A stretch of 40,255 nucleotides of DNA from assembly GCA_019686175.1 (NCBI GenBank), contig JADGHJ010000002.1, positions 1 through 40,255 of the forward strand, given 5' to 3'. The notes below the pieces were generated by a model. That model was not told the origin of the DNA, did not search any database, and saw nothing but the letters and a program-made list of their open reading frames with translations. The DNA is from Chloroflexota bacterium (lineage in GTDB: Bacteria; Chloroflexota; UBA6077; JAJPHF01). The translations under genes were made by a program, and so were the position numbers. Positions 16,997-25,913 of this stretch are shown here, one piece after another (positions within the stretch are counted from its first letter, which is position 1; every line of letters begins with the position of its first letter).

Positions 16997-19192
16997 CTAT
17001 CCAGCAGGCTGCCCCGTCGCCCGGCGCTGGAGCTCCGCCCGGCGTGCGACTTCGTCGGATAGGGCCTCACGCAAGTGGAACTGGTCGATCAGCGCCTGGA
17101 AGTCGGCCTTACTGAGGCTCCAGACGGCGGTCGGCACGAGTGCGCGCACCGTGGCCGAGCGGGGCCGCTCATGCAACAGGGCCATCTCGCCGAAGTACTC
17201 GCCTGGCCCCAGCGCGCCTAGCGGCTGCTCGCCCGCGGCCGTCGCCACATACACGCCCACGCGCCCGCGCCGAAGGAGGTAGAAGCGGTCGCCCGACTCG
17301 CCCTGGCGCACGATCGCCGCTCCGGAAGCATACTCCTCGGCGCGCAGCCGATCGAGGATAGGGTCGAGTTCGGAGGAAGTGCAGTAGCGGAACAGCGACA
17401 TGCGCCCCAACTCGGAGCGTGCCTCCAGGCGCTCGCGCGTGAACCCGTGTTCGCGGAGCCGCGGAGCGATCAGCGTCGCGAAGGTCGGGCCGTCCAGGGC
17501 CAGCACCTCTAGCCGGGTCAAGGCCCGCACACTGGCCGAGCGGGGCTGATCGTAGAGCAAGGCGAGCTCCCCGAACGTGTCCCCACGCCGCAGGCGCGCC
17601 AGCTCGTGTGGTCCGTCTGGCCCGCCCGCCTGCACCACCTCCGCCTGCCCGTCGCGAACGAGATAGAACTTGCGCCCGCGTGTGCCCTGTCGCACCACGT
17701 AGTCGCCCGCTCGATAGCGCTCCAGGGTCAGCGCGCTCACGAGCGCCTCGCGCTCGGCGAACGTCAGGCGGCCCAGGAAGCGCAGCGCGCCCACCAGCGC
17801 GCGCGCGTCGTACCGCAGCCGGGCTCGCGCCTCCTCGCGCTGGTGACGCAGCCAGCCGACGCCGCCGCGTGCCGCCCCCACGAGCTGGTACAGCTTCACG
17901 CCCAGCCCAAAGGCGAACGGGACCCCGAAGGCGACTAGCACGACAGCTACCAGCCCGCGCAGCCCGGCCGATTCGCTGGTCAGCGCATCCCGGACGAGGT
18001 GCGCGAGCTTGTGGCTCCAGAAGTACAGGGCCGCCGCCACGGCGAGCGCCGAGTAGACCAGTGCCAGCAGGCCGAAGATGGCGAAGATCCGCTCCTCGCG
18101 ATCGAACGGCTCGCGCTGGCGCAGTTTGCGCCAGAGGTCCTGGCGCACGAAGGCCAGGGCACGCGCGCGCAGCAGCGGGAGCTCGAGCCAATCGACCAGC
18201 AGGAAATACCCATCGAGTTCGAGCAGGGGCAGCAGGTTCAGGCTGTTGTTGATGAACGCGACGAAGGCGAGCTGGAAGAGGAGCTGGGCCAGCGGGCCGT
18301 GCGCATCGATCAGGAGGCCCAGCATGGCCAGGCCGCCCAGGCCCCACACTGCCCACATCCCAGCCGCCGAGACGATCAGGCGGGCACGTCGCGGCTCCAT
18401 CCAGATATCGGTGGTATCCATGAAAAACGCGGGCATCCCGTAGTAGAGCATCATCCCGCCCCGGGGTACCTCGCGGCCGAAGTGCTTCGTGGCCAGGGCG
18501 TGGCCTAGCTCATGGATGGAGACGGTGCCGAGATATAAGGCCAGCAGCGCGAACACGCCCAGCGCGTACGAGCCACCGATGTGTAGTGGGTCGCGCCCCC
18601 CGCCGGTCAGCTGCCAGACAAACACGACCACTCCCACCACCGCTAGCAGCGCCCACAGGACGACCAACGGTGGCGTGAAGAACAGCCAGCCGCCCCGTCG
18701 GTACAGCGCGGCGATCACGGGGTCGATGCCGTGCAGCGGAAACTCGCGGTAGCGGAAGCTGCTGATCAGGTGGTCCACGCGATAGCCGAGCGAGCGCTGT
18801 ACGAAGTAGCGGCGTAGCTCCCCCCAGACATCGACGGGCTCCTCGGTAAGGAAGCGGTGGCGCCGGAGCTCGGTGACCAGATGGGCCACGCGCTGGAACG
18901 CGAAGCGCCGGTACTCTAGGAAGTAGGCCAGCACCAGGTCTTTGACCTGGTGGGTGCCATCCATCAGCCCGAGCAGGAAGTACTCGTCGGGGGCGAGGCG
19001 CAGATAGGTCCCGGCGGCCGGATTCTTGCAGATATAGTAGGCGCGCCCGCGTGCGGTGGTCAGGTGGCGCGCGATGATGCCCGGGCGAAGGGTCGGCTGC
19101 TCGAACGCGGGGTTGAGCCGTTCGGCCAACCGCGCCCACACCCCTTCCGGCTGCGGCGGCGCGGCGTCCACGCTGGCCGCCGAGTCCGCCAT
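16997..19192 (-). CDS. PqqD-like / M50 metalloprotease / two cNMP-binding domains
   Basis: This 731-aa multidomain membrane protein has four parts. Residues about 40-120 resemble a PqqD-like winged helix (the LDG-type core reads LMDGTHQVKDLV). Residues about 165-460 are a site-2-protease-type M50 domain, with HELGH at 227-231 and a later LELDGYF motif, among several membrane helices. Residues about 485-600 and 605-715 are two cyclic-nucleotide-binding domains, each with FGE...PRSA phosphate-binding cassettes. The start at 19192 has an AGGAGGG site. The layout suggests intramembrane proteolysis or peptide handling gated by a nucleotide ligand. PqqD-like and M50 modules also occur in ribosomal-peptide maturation and export, but no precursor peptide or radical-SAM gene is visible here. 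Confidence 0.88.
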   Translation of the reverse strand: MADSAASVDAAPPQPEGVWARLAERLNPAFEQPTLRPGIIARHLTTARGRAYYICKNPAAGTYLRLAPDEYFLLGLMDGTHQVKDLVLAYFLEYRRFAFQRVAHLVTELRRHRFLTEEPVDVWGELRRYFVQRSLGYRVDHLISSFRYREFPLHGIDPVIAALYRRGGWLFFTPPLVVLWALLAVVGVVVFVWQLTGGGRDPLHIGGSYALGVFALLALYLGTVSIHELGHALATKHFGREVPRGGMMLYYGMPAFFMDTTDIWMEPRRARLIVSAAGMWAVWGLGGLAMLGLLIDAHGPLAQLLFQLAFVAFINNSLNLLPLLELDGYFLLVDWLELPLLRARALAFVRQDLWRKLRQREPFDREERIFAIFGLLALVYSALAVAAALYFWSHKLAHLVRDALTSESAGLRGLVAVVLVAFGVPFAFGLGVKLYQLVGAARGGVGWLRHQREEARARLRYDARALVGALRFLGRLTFAEREALVSALTLERYRAGDYVVRQGTRGRKFYLVRDGQAEVVQAGGPDGPHELARLRRGDTFGELALLYDQPRSASVRALTRLEVLALDGPTFATLIAPRLREHGFTRERLEARSELGRMSLFRYCTSSELDPILDRLRAEEYASGAAIVRQGESGDRFYLLRRGRVGVYVATAAGEQPLGALGPGEYFGEMALLHERPRSATVRALVPTAVWSLSKADFQALIDQFHLREALSDEVARRAELQRRATGQPAG

Positions 19193-19364
19193 GCTGCCCT
19201 CCTGGCCGGTGCCCTCGTCCGTGCCTTCGAACGGCCGGGGCAGCGTGTCACAGCGCGACTCGCCCGCGCTCCCTGCTTGGCGCGCGCCATGATACTATAC
19301 ACATGACAGCCCGACGACCGCCGATTATCTGGCGCATAGCTCTGTGCCCTCATCGAGGATCGCC
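19193..19364. promoter_or_regulatory. Divergent promoter region
   Basis: This 172-bp gap between divergent genes contains TGATACTATAC at 19290-19300. Read on the plus strand it offers an extended -10 (TGATACTAT). On the minus strand it offers TATAGT (19299-19294), preceded by TGTG as at the promoter of the gene at 129-803. No clear -35 boxes were found. Confidence 0.35.
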
Positions 19365-20663
19365 ATGCCCAAGCCGCGCCGTCCGCCGCCTTCCCACAAG
19401 CGTGCCCTGGCGCCGGTCGCTACCGTCGAGGCGGGGGAGGCCGCGGCGCTCGCGGCACGGCTGCGGGAGCAGCTCGGGGAGCCGGACGCGGCGCTAGCCA
19501 CGCTGAAGAGCGCGCCGCCAGCCCTCGGCGCCGCCGCCCTGGAACAGCTGCGCCGCGAGGCCGGCGCCGCGGCCCGCGAGATGCTCTATCGTGCCGCTAT
19601 CGAGGCGCCGCCGCCCGCAGCGGAGGCGGCGCTGGCCGAGCTGGCGGCATTGGCCGACCCCGACGCCGCGGCGCTGCTGGCCGACCTTGCTGAGCACCTG
19701 CCGGGCAAGGAGCAGCGCAAGGCGGCGCGGCGTGCCCTGTTTCATCTGCGCAGTCGCGGCGTGCCGATCCCCGAGCCTCGCCGGCCACCTCCCGCGGCAC
19801 CCGCCGCGCAGCCGCGCGCGGTACTCTATCGTGCCCTGGCCACCCACAGCGACGGCCTGGGCTCGCGTCTGCTCTGGCTGTTCGCCGACCGGCCCCTGGG
19901 CGGGGCGTATCGCTTCGTCGCGCTGATCAACGATCTCGCCGGCCTGAAGGATTTCGTGGTGCACGACACCACCCGCAAGCGCCTGGCCGCCGAGGAGGCC
20001 GAAGCCCGCCAGCGCGGGGAGTTCACCTGGGTCGAGCTGCCGGTCCCCTACGCGCAGTGGCTGCTCCAGGAGGCGGTGGCGCTCAACGCCGACAGTGGCT
20101 TCCCGCTGCCGACCGAGTATCATGCGTGGCGCGATGTGGTCGGCGCGCCCACCACGCCCGTCGAGCGGCCGCTGATCTACGAGCACGTGAGTCGCTTCGA
20201 GGTGAAGATGCGGCCCGAGCTGCTGCGCGAGGCGCCGCGGCTGTTCGAGGAGCCGGAGATGGAGGGCTGGTTCCTGGGCTACCGGCAGGTCCAGCCCTAC
20301 GCAGTGGAGCTACGGCGGGCGCGCGAGGCGCGGCTGGTGCTCACGCCCGAGTCGGAGGAGCAGCGCCACGAGCGCGTGCTCACCCAGGCCATTCGGGAGC
20401 TGTTCACGCCGCCCCTGCGCCGCGCGCTGCAGCGCCGCCTCGAGGAGACGGCGTACATCTTCTGGGCGACCGGCCGGCGCGAGCAGGCCAAGCGGGCGGT
20501 GGCGGCTGCCGTCGAGATCGCGGACAGCGACCCGTTACTGCTGCCACGTCACCCGCTGGTGCGGTCGCTCCTGGAGCGCAGTATCGAGCTGGCCATCCAG
20601 GCGGAGCGCGCCGGCATCGATCCCACCCAATACGATCGCAGTCCCTACGACCCCGTTGGATAG
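19365..20663 (+). CDS. Conserved-looking protein of unknown function, 432 aa
   Basis: I do not recognise this protein. The start at 19365 (MPKPRRPPP) follows a GAGGAT site; an upstream in-frame ATG at 19344 lacks one. The first about 130 residues are Ala/Leu-rich amphipathic helices resembling HEAT-type repeats. A Pro-rich linker (about 138-150) leads to an alpha/beta region with LFADRPLGGAYRFVALINDL and WVELPVPYAQWLL. The C-terminal part is helical. There is no signal peptide or membrane segment, so it is cytoplasmic. It lies 72 bp upstream of glgC on the same strand; a hairpin separates the two, so partial co-transcription is possible. Confidence 0.7.
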   Translation: MPKPRRPPPSHKRALAPVATVEAGEAAALAARLREQLGEPDAALATLKSAPPALGAAALEQLRREAGAAAREMLYRAAIEAPPPAAEAALAELAALADPDAAALLADLAEHLPGKEQRKAARRALFHLRSRGVPIPEPRRPPPAAPAAQPRAVLYRALATHSDGLGSRLLWLFADRPLGGAYRFVALINDLAGLKDFVVHDTTRKRLAAEEAEARQRGEFTWVELPVPYAQWLLQEAVALNADSGFPLPTEYHAWRDVVGAPTTPVERPLIYEHVSRFEVKMRPELLREAPRLFEEPEMEGWFLGYRQVQPYAVELRRAREARLVLTPESEEQRHERVLTQAIRELFTPPLRRALQRRLEETAYIFWATGRREQAKRAVAAAVEIADSDPLLLPRHPLVRSLLERSIELAIQAERAGIDPTQYDRSPYDPVG

Positions 20664-20678
20664 GAGCGGAGAGCCGCC

Positions 20679-20708
20679 GACCGCGACGCGGGGGAGTCCC
20701 GCGCGGTC
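20679..20708 (+). terminator. Hairpin between the 432-aa gene and glgC
   Basis: GACCG...CGGTC plus CGCGGG...CCCGCG form an interrupted stem of 11 bp (a 3-nt bulge on the 5' side) across 20679-20708. There is no T tract. It could reduce read-through into glgC. Confidence 0.35.
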
Positions 20709-20735
20709 GCCAGCCCGTCGGGAGAACCTCGGCGC

Positions 20736-22040
20736 ATGCGCAACACGATCGCCACGATCCTGGCAGGGGGTCAAGGCGAGCGGCTGAGCGTGCTGTCTTC
20801 GAAGCGCGCCAAGCCGGCCGTCCCCTTTGCGGGCAAGTATCGCATCATCGACTTCACGCTCAGCAACTGCGTCAACTCGGGCCTGTACAACGTGGCGGTG
20901 CTCACCCAGTACCGCCCGCACTCACTCAACGACCACATCCGCACCGGCCGCCCCTGGGACCTTGACCGCAACCGGGGCGGTGTGCGCCTGTTGCAGCCGT
21001 ACCTCGGGCGCCGCGAGTCCGACTGGTACCGCGGCACCGCCGACGCCGTGTACCAGAACCTCACCTTCCTGTTCGAGGACTACAACGCCGACCTGATGCT
21101 CGTGCTGTCGGGCGACCACGTGTACCGCATGGATTACCGCAAGCTGCTCGCCTTCCATGAGGCGAAGCAGGCCGACTGCACGGTGGCAGTGTTCGAGGTG
21201 CCGCTCCGCGAGGCGCACCGCTTCGGCACGCTGATCGTCGACGACGACCAGCGCGTGGTGGAGTTCGAGGAGAAGCCGGCGCGGCCCCGCAGCACGCTCA
21301 TCTCCATGGGCATCTACGTGTTCGAGCGGCCCATCCTGGAGCAGCGGCTGGAGGAGGACGCCCGCTCACGCAGCCGGCACGATTTCGGCGGCGATATCCT
21401 CCCGCGCATGGTCGAGCTGGATCGCGTGTACGCCTACCGCTTCCGTGGCTACTGGCGTGATGTGGGCACCATCCAGTCGTACTGGGAAGCGAACATGGGT
21501 CTCTTGGCCGAGCCGCCCGAGTTCGAGCTGTACGACCCGACCTGGGTGATCCACACGCGCAGCGAAGAGCGCCCACCCGCTAAGATCAGCTCCACGGGCG
21601 CCGTCTCCCGCAGCCTCATCTCCCATGGCTGCACGATCCACGGTACAGTCGAGCACTCGGTGCTCTCGCCCGGGGTGTTCGTGGCCGAGGGCGCCTACGT
21701 GCGCGATAGCATTGTCATGACCGACTGCATCATCGGCCCGAACAGCGTGCTCGACCGCGTGATCCTGGACAAGGAGGTCGTGGTGGGCACCAGCTGTCAG
21801 CTCGGCGTGGGCGAGGCGAACACGCCCAACCGCCTCGAGCCGCGGCGGCTCAACACCGGCATCTCCCTGGTCGGCAAGCGGGCGCGCATCCCCTCCGGGT
21901 TGCGCATGGGTCGCAACTGCCGCATCGATCCCGACGTCACCGAGCGCGACTTCGGCGGTCGCAGCGAGCTGCCCAGTGGCGAGTCGATCGTGCGCGTCGA
22001 CGAGCCGCGGCCGATCGCCAGCATCGCCAGTGCCGAGTAG
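20736..22040 (+). CDS. glgC: Glucose-1-phosphate adenylyltransferase
   Basis: This 434-aa protein is a full-length GlgC, making ADP-glucose from ATP and alpha-glucose 1-phosphate for glycogen synthesis. The N-terminal nucleotidyltransferase fold has [28 protein letters not shown]-type signatures (about residues 9-36). [10 protein letters not shown] (metal/nucleotide), VVEFEEKP (glucose-1-phosphate region), SMGIYVF and YWRDVGT also match the family. The C-terminal third is a left-handed beta helix with hexapeptide-like repeats. The start ATG at 20736 opens [14 protein letters not shown], with GGGAGAA upstream. Other glycogen genes are not in the window. The last about 20 residues ([13 protein letters not shown]) are variable in this family. 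Confidence 0.96.
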   Translation: MRNTIATILAGGQGERLSVLSSKRAKPAVPFAGKYRIIDFTLSNCVNSGLYNVAVLTQYRPHSLNDHIRTGRPWDLDRNRGGVRLLQPYLGRRESDWYRGTADAVYQNLTFLFEDYNADLMLVLSGDHVYRMDYRKLLAFHEAKQADCTVAVFEVPLREAHRFGTLIVDDDQRVVEFEEKPARPRSTLISMGIYVFERPILEQRLEEDARSRSRHDFGGDILPRMVELDRVYAYRFRGYWRDVGTIQSYWEANMGLLAEPPEFELYDPTWVIHTRSEERPPAKISSTGAVSRSLISHGCTIHGTVEHSVLSPGVFVAEGAYVRDSIVMTDCIIGPNSVLDRVILDKEVVVGTSCQLGVGEANTPNRLEPRRLNTGISLVGKRARIPSGLRMGRNCRIDPDVTERDFGGRSELPSGESIVRVDEPRPIASIASAE

Positions 22041-22059
22041 CGCGTCGCCATTCTCCACA

Positions 22060-22098
22060 GCGCGGGAGGCGAGGCCGCGCGGGCCCGGCTCCCCGCGC
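22060..22098. terminator. Branched GC hairpin between convergent glgC and the ABM gene
   Basis: GCGCGGG (22060-22066) pairs with CCCGCGC (22092-22098), and an inner GGCC-rich stem lies between. It sits in a 69-bp gap between convergent stops. No T tract. Confidence 0.35.
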
Positions 22099-22109
22099 CA
22101 GGGCCGGGA

Positions 22110-22427
22110 TTAACGCGTCGCGCCGGCTTCTTCGGCCACTAGCTCGTAGGTCTTCACGGTGGCCGCCATGCCGGTCAGCCCGCGCGTGGCGCGCTTGATT
22201 TCCTCGTGCGCGGGGCTGCGCAAGTAGTTCTGGATCGCCGCCTCGCTCTCCCATTCCGCCACAGAGATGAACTCGCCCGGGTCCTCGCGGCAGCGCAACA
22301 GCTCCTCGCGCAGGCACCCCGGCTGTTGGCGCATCAGCGGGCCGCACTCCTGCTTCCACAGCCGCACGACCTCTGCGGCCTTGTCTGGGGACGCGCGCAC
22401 GATGATGTGACGGGCAATCGTGGCCAT
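22110..22427 (-). CDS. ABM-domain (antibiotic biosynthesis monooxygenase-like) protein
   Basis: This 105-aa ferredoxin-like alpha/beta protein is of the ABM/YgiN family. It starts with a beta strand MATIARHIIVRASPDKAAEVVRLW and includes the typical PGCL...EFISVAEWESEAAIQNYL segment. These small dimers are cofactor-free monooxygenases on quinols or polyketides, haem-degrading enzymes or isomerases. The haem-specific Asn/Trp/His set was not evident. The start has a GGAGGAG site. It is 186 bp downstream of the diiron-protein gene on the same strand, beyond two hairpins, and may act on a phenolic or quinol intermediate from the same locus. Confidence 0.85.
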   Translation of the reverse strand: MATIARHIIVRASPDKAAEVVRLWKQECGPLMRQQPGCLREELLRCREDPGEFISVAEWESEAAIQNYLRSPAHEEIKRATRGLTGMAATVKTYELVAEEAGATR

Positions 22428-22550
22428 GAGCGTGCTCCTCCCGCGCGTGGTGGGCCTCGTGCCGCCTCGTTAGCAGGCCGCGTGCCACGCTTGCGGTCGG
22501 CTCCAGTGCCGATGGGACGAGGAGCTGCTCTTACCTCGCGGGCTCGTGGT

Positions 22551-22588
22551 GGGATGCCGGCATCCCCCGACCCATCTCGCCGATGGGT
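22551..22588 (-). terminator. Tandem hairpins after the diiron-protein gene
   Basis: A perfect 16-nt inverted repeat GGGATGCCGGCATCCC (22551-22566) is followed by a 7-bp stem ACCCATC/GATGGGT (22570-22576 with 22582-22588, 5-nt loop). They lie 26-63 bp past the stop at 22614. Confidence 0.45.
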
Positions 22589-22613
22589 GAGGGGAGCGGC
22601 TGCGCACGCCGCG

Positions 22614-23408
22614 CTAGAGGATGTGCCGGTCCCAGTCGGGCGGTGGTGGGGTGAGCCCCATGCTCTCCAGCAACGGGTTGATGTCCGCCAGATACATCTG
22701 CCGCAGCTCCTCGTTGCCCCAGCGGCGGATGCCGAACTCCACGGCCGCGGCGGAGAAGCGCGACTGGCTACTGCCGAACGTGTCCAGCGCGCGCGGGTAC
22801 CACTTGCGCAGCGCCGCCTCGACGTCGGCGCGCGTGGCGCCGCAGGCCGCCGCGTAGTCCGGGTCCTCCAGGAGGCGCCGCACGCGGTTGGCGCCGAACG
22901 AGGCGTGGAAGCGCTCCTCGGGCACCATCGCCGTCATGGCCCGCGCCAGGGGGGCGAAGCTGGAGTTCTCCAGCGCTTTCAGGTGGTACCAGGCCACCAG
23001 GTCCATCGTGCAGCAGAACATGCACAGATCGACCCAGCTGTCGAACGGCAGGTTGAACGCTTCGAGCAGGTGCTGGCCGCGCCGCCGCTGGAGGAGGTCG
23101 CGGGCCAGCGCCTCGCCCTCGGGCCCGAACTGGCAGAGCAGGCGATAGTCCTCCATGCCCTGGTGGGCCTCGTCGGCGCAGATCTGCGCCTGTACGAAGC
23201 GGTCCTCGGCGGTGGGGCCCTGGTTGATCCAGGGCTGGTGCTGCTCCACCGAGGCGAACTCGGTGGAGGCGAGGGCGTAGACCAGCTTCAGCGCCGTTTG
23301 CCGGTACTCCGGCGTCATCTGCTCCTCGGTCTCCAGCTTGCGCATGCCGCGTAGCGCGCCCCACTGGACGCTGCGGCTCACGTAGCTGGCGTCGCGCGAG
23401 ACGCTCAT
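22614..23408 (-). CDS. Ferritin-like diiron oxygenase, PaaA/BoxB-like
   Basis: This 264-aa helical protein resembles the catalytic subunit of phenylacetyl-CoA epoxidase (PaaA) and related ring-epoxidising diiron proteins. Candidate ligands are Glu50/Glu55 on helix 1, the ADEAHQG segment (79-84) on helix 2, and PEERFH (163-168; Glu165 and His168 as ExxH). The second helix normally reads DELGH; here His82 is one residue out of register and Gln83 takes the usual His place. The start at 23408 (ATG, AGGGGGG site) is preferred to an upstream TTG at 23429. It lies 17 nt after the hydroxylase large subunit, so it is co-transcribed. The PaaB, C, D and E partners are absent from the window, so it either works alone or with another reductase. 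Confidence 0.75.
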   Translation of the reverse strand: MSVSRDASYVSRSVQWGALRGMRKLETEEQMTPEYRQTALKLVYALASTEFASVEQHQPWINQGPTAEDRFVQAQICADEAHQGMEDYRLLCQFGPEGEALARDLLQRRRGQHLLEAFNLPFDSWVDLCMFCCTMDLVAWYHLKALENSSFAPLARAMTAMVPEERFHASFGANRVRRLLEDPDYAAACGATRADVEAALRKWYPRALDTFGSSQSRFSAAAVEFGIRRWGNEELRQMYLADINPLLESMGLTPPPPDWDRHIL

Positions 23409-23425
23409 CCGGCCCCCCTTTCCCT

Positions 23426-25903
23426 TCAACCAGATGTTGGCGGCAGCTCAACCTGGCTGGCGCGCGCCGCCCGCAGCAGGTGGAACAGCCGATCGGGCGT
23501 GATCGGCAGGCGGTCGATGCGGATCCCCAGCGGCCGCAGCGCGTCCTCGACCGCGTTGGCCACGCAGGCTGGCGCCGGGATCGCCCCGCCCTCGCCCACC
23601 CCCTTGGTGCCCAGGGGCGTGAACGGCGACGGTGTCTCCAGGTGGTCCGTCTCGATCGGCGGCACCTCGCAGGTCGTCGGCTTGAGATAGTCCATGAACG
23701 TGGTGGTCAGCAGCTGGCCGCGGTCGTCGTAGACGAACTCCTCGAACAGCGCGGCGCCGATGCCGTGCGCCGTGGCGCCGTGCACCTGGCCCTCCACGAT
23801 CAGCGGGTTGATCTCGTGACCGCAGTCGTGGACCACGCCGTAGCGCAGCACCCGCACCTGCGCTGTCTCGGGGTCCACCTCCACCAGACAGATATGCGCG
23901 GCATTGGTGAAGATGAGCTGGCCGCGCACACGGTTGGCCTCGTCGGGCAGCTTGGCCAGCGGGTTGGCGTAGAAGTAGGTCGCCTCGAGACCCGGCTCCA
24001 TCCCGGGCGGCAGGGCCAGCAGGTTGCGGTAGGCGACCTGGGCGATCTCGCGCAGGGTCTTGCCGCGGTCCGGCACGCCGCGCACCTGCACGCGCCCGCC
24101 GACCAGTTCGAGGTCCTCGGGCGGCGCCTCCAGCAGGTGGGCCGCGATGGCGATGATCTTGTCGCGCACCTTCTGGGCCGCGCCGAGAATCGCGCCGACA
24201 TCGGTAGTGGCGAACTTGTTGGCGTAGTTGCCAGAGGTCGCCATCCACGGCGTGGTGAACGAATCGAACCAGGGGTTCACGTGGACCGCCTGGAGGTCGA
24301 GGCCCAGCACGTCGGCCACGAGCTGCGCCGCCGCCGTCTCGTAGCCCTGCCCGCTGCACACGTCGCCGAACGCCACGCGCGCGGTGCCGTCAGGCTCCAC
24401 GCGCACCTTGGCCGTCTCGCCCACGCCCGTACTGGTCTTCTTGCCCGTCACTAGGACGTAGGCCGCCATGTTGGAGCTGGCCGGCTCCACCGCCACGCTC
24501 AGCCCGACGCCCAGGTAGCGTCCCTCGGTGCGCGCCCGCGCTTGCTCGCGGCGCAGGGCATCGTAATCGAGCAGCGCCAGCGCCTTGCGCAGCGTCTCGG
24601 GGAAGTTGCCGCTGTCGTAGTAGGCGCCCGTGGGCGTCTCGTAGGGGAACTGGTCGGGCTGGATGAAGTTGCGGAAGCGCAGCTCGGCGGGGTCGAGGTC
24701 GAGCCGCTGGGCGATACGGTCCATCAGCCGCTCGATGGCGAAGCACATGAACGGCTTGCCGATGCCGCGGTTGGCGCCGGAGGGGCACTTGTTGGTGAGC
24801 ACCGAGTACGGCTCGTAGCGCACAGCGCCGATGCGGTAGTTGTTCACCATGTTACCCAGCTTGAGCAGGCTGTGCTGGGCGGGCGAGATGAGGTTCGTCC
24901 CCTCATCGGCGTAGTCGCGGATCTGCAGCGCCAGCACGGTCCCGTCGCGCTGCACCGCGGCGTCGATGTACATCACGCCGTTGCAGGCGTGCATCAGGGC
25001 GGTGAGGTTCTCGCGGCGGTCCTCGAGGAACTTCACCGGTCGCCCGGTAGCCATGGCTAGCAGGCTCACGGCCACGATGTACGCGGGCCGGCGCTTGTTG
25101 CCGAACCCGCCGCCGATGTCCGTACAGATGAGGCGAATCTGCGCTTCGCTGAGCCCCAGCGCCTCGGCCACCACGCCGATGGTGAGGCCCGGCCGCTGGT
25201 CGTTGGTGTAGATGGTGAGTAGCTTCTGGCCGGGGTCCCAGTCGGCGATCACCCCGAAGCACTCGATGGGCGTCGAGGCGTAGCGGTGGATGGCGAACCG
25301 CTCGCTGACCACCACGTCGGCGCGGGCGAAGGCGCCGTCCACGTCGCCGTAGGTGAACACGTCGTGCCAGAGCACGTTGCTGCCCGCCTCCTCGAACACC
25401 AGCGGCGCGTCGGGCGCGACCGCCCGCTCGACATCGATGACGGCCGGCAGCTCCTCGTACTCCACCTCCACCAGCGCCGCCGCGTCCTCGGCCGTGGCCC
25501 GATCCACCGCGGCCACGATGGCCACCGGGTCGCCCACATAGCGCGCCTTGTCGGCGGCGAGACAGTAGTTCGGCGGCTCGGACGGCACCGGAATGAGCGG
25601 GCGCAGCGAGCCCGAGCGCTCGCGCGCCTCCGGGCCGGTGACGATGCCGACCACGCCCGGCAGGGCGCGGGCGGCGGCAGTGTCGATGCGCCGGATGCGG
25701 GCGTGGGCGTGGGGGCTGCGCACGAACGCCGCATGCAGCATGCCGGGCAGCTTCACGTCGTCCAGGAACCGGCCCTGGCCCGTAAGCAGGCGCGGGTCCT
25801 CCTTGCGCTTGACAGCCGTGCCCATCCAGCGCGCCTGCAGGCCGTGCCAGTCTCGGGGGGATGCATGCGGCGCCGCGGTTGGCGGCTGGCCCGTGGCGGT
25901 CAT
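23426..25903 (-). CDS. Xanthine-dehydrogenase-type molybdenum hydroxylase, large subunit (system A)
   Basis: This 825-aa protein is a molybdopterin-cytosine-dinucleotide-type large subunit. Visible motifs are CTDIGGGFGNK, the catalytic loop GANRGIGKP (about 375-383), VCSGQGYETAAAQ and the catalytic-Glu motif GTKGVGEGG (about 764-772). The loop is neither AYRCSFR of form I CO dehydrogenase nor AYRGAGR of form II, so it is not CO dehydrogenase. Family members hydroxylate purines, N-heterocycles, aldehydes or acyl-CoA aromatics using water. The start ATG has GAGGAGG overlapping the small-subunit stop (10-nt gap). The downstream partner is the PaaA-like gene. No FAD subunit belongs to this operon. 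The substrate is unknown. Confidence 0.9.
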   Translation of the reverse strand: MTATGQPPTAAPHASPRDWHGLQARWMGTAVKRKEDPRLLTGQGRFLDDVKLPGMLHAAFVRSPHAHARIRRIDTAAARALPGVVGIVTGPEARERSGSLRPLIPVPSEPPNYCLAADKARYVGDPVAIVAAVDRATAEDAAALVEVEYEELPAVIDVERAVAPDAPLVFEEAGSNVLWHDVFTYGDVDGAFARADVVVSERFAIHRYASTPIECFGVIADWDPGQKLLTIYTNDQRPGLTIGVVAEALGLSEAQIRLICTDIGGGFGNKRRPAYIVAVSLLAMATGRPVKFLEDRRENLTALMHACNGVMYIDAAVQRDGTVLALQIRDYADEGTNLISPAQHSLLKLGNMVNNYRIGAVRYEPYSVLTNKCPSGANRGIGKPFMCFAIERLMDRIAQRLDLDPAELRFRNFIQPDQFPYETPTGAYYDSGNFPETLRKALALLDYDALRREQARARTEGRYLGVGLSVAVEPASSNMAAYVLVTGKKTSTGVGETAKVRVEPDGTARVAFGDVCSGQGYETAAAQLVADVLGLDLQAVHVNPWFDSFTTPWMATSGNYANKFATTDVGAILGAAQKVRDKIIAIAAHLLEAPPEDLELVGGRVQVRGVPDRGKTLREIAQVAYRNLLALPPGMEPGLEATYFYANPLAKLPDEANRVRGQLIFTNAAHICLVEVDPETAQVRVLRYGVVHDCGHEINPLIVEGQVHGATAHGIGAALFEEFVYDDRGQLLTTTFMDYLKPTTCEVPPIETDHLETPSPFTPLGTKGVGEGGAIPAPACVANAVEDALRPLGIRIDRLPITPDRLFHLLRAARASQVELPPTSG

Positions 25904-25913
25904 CGGCGCCTCC

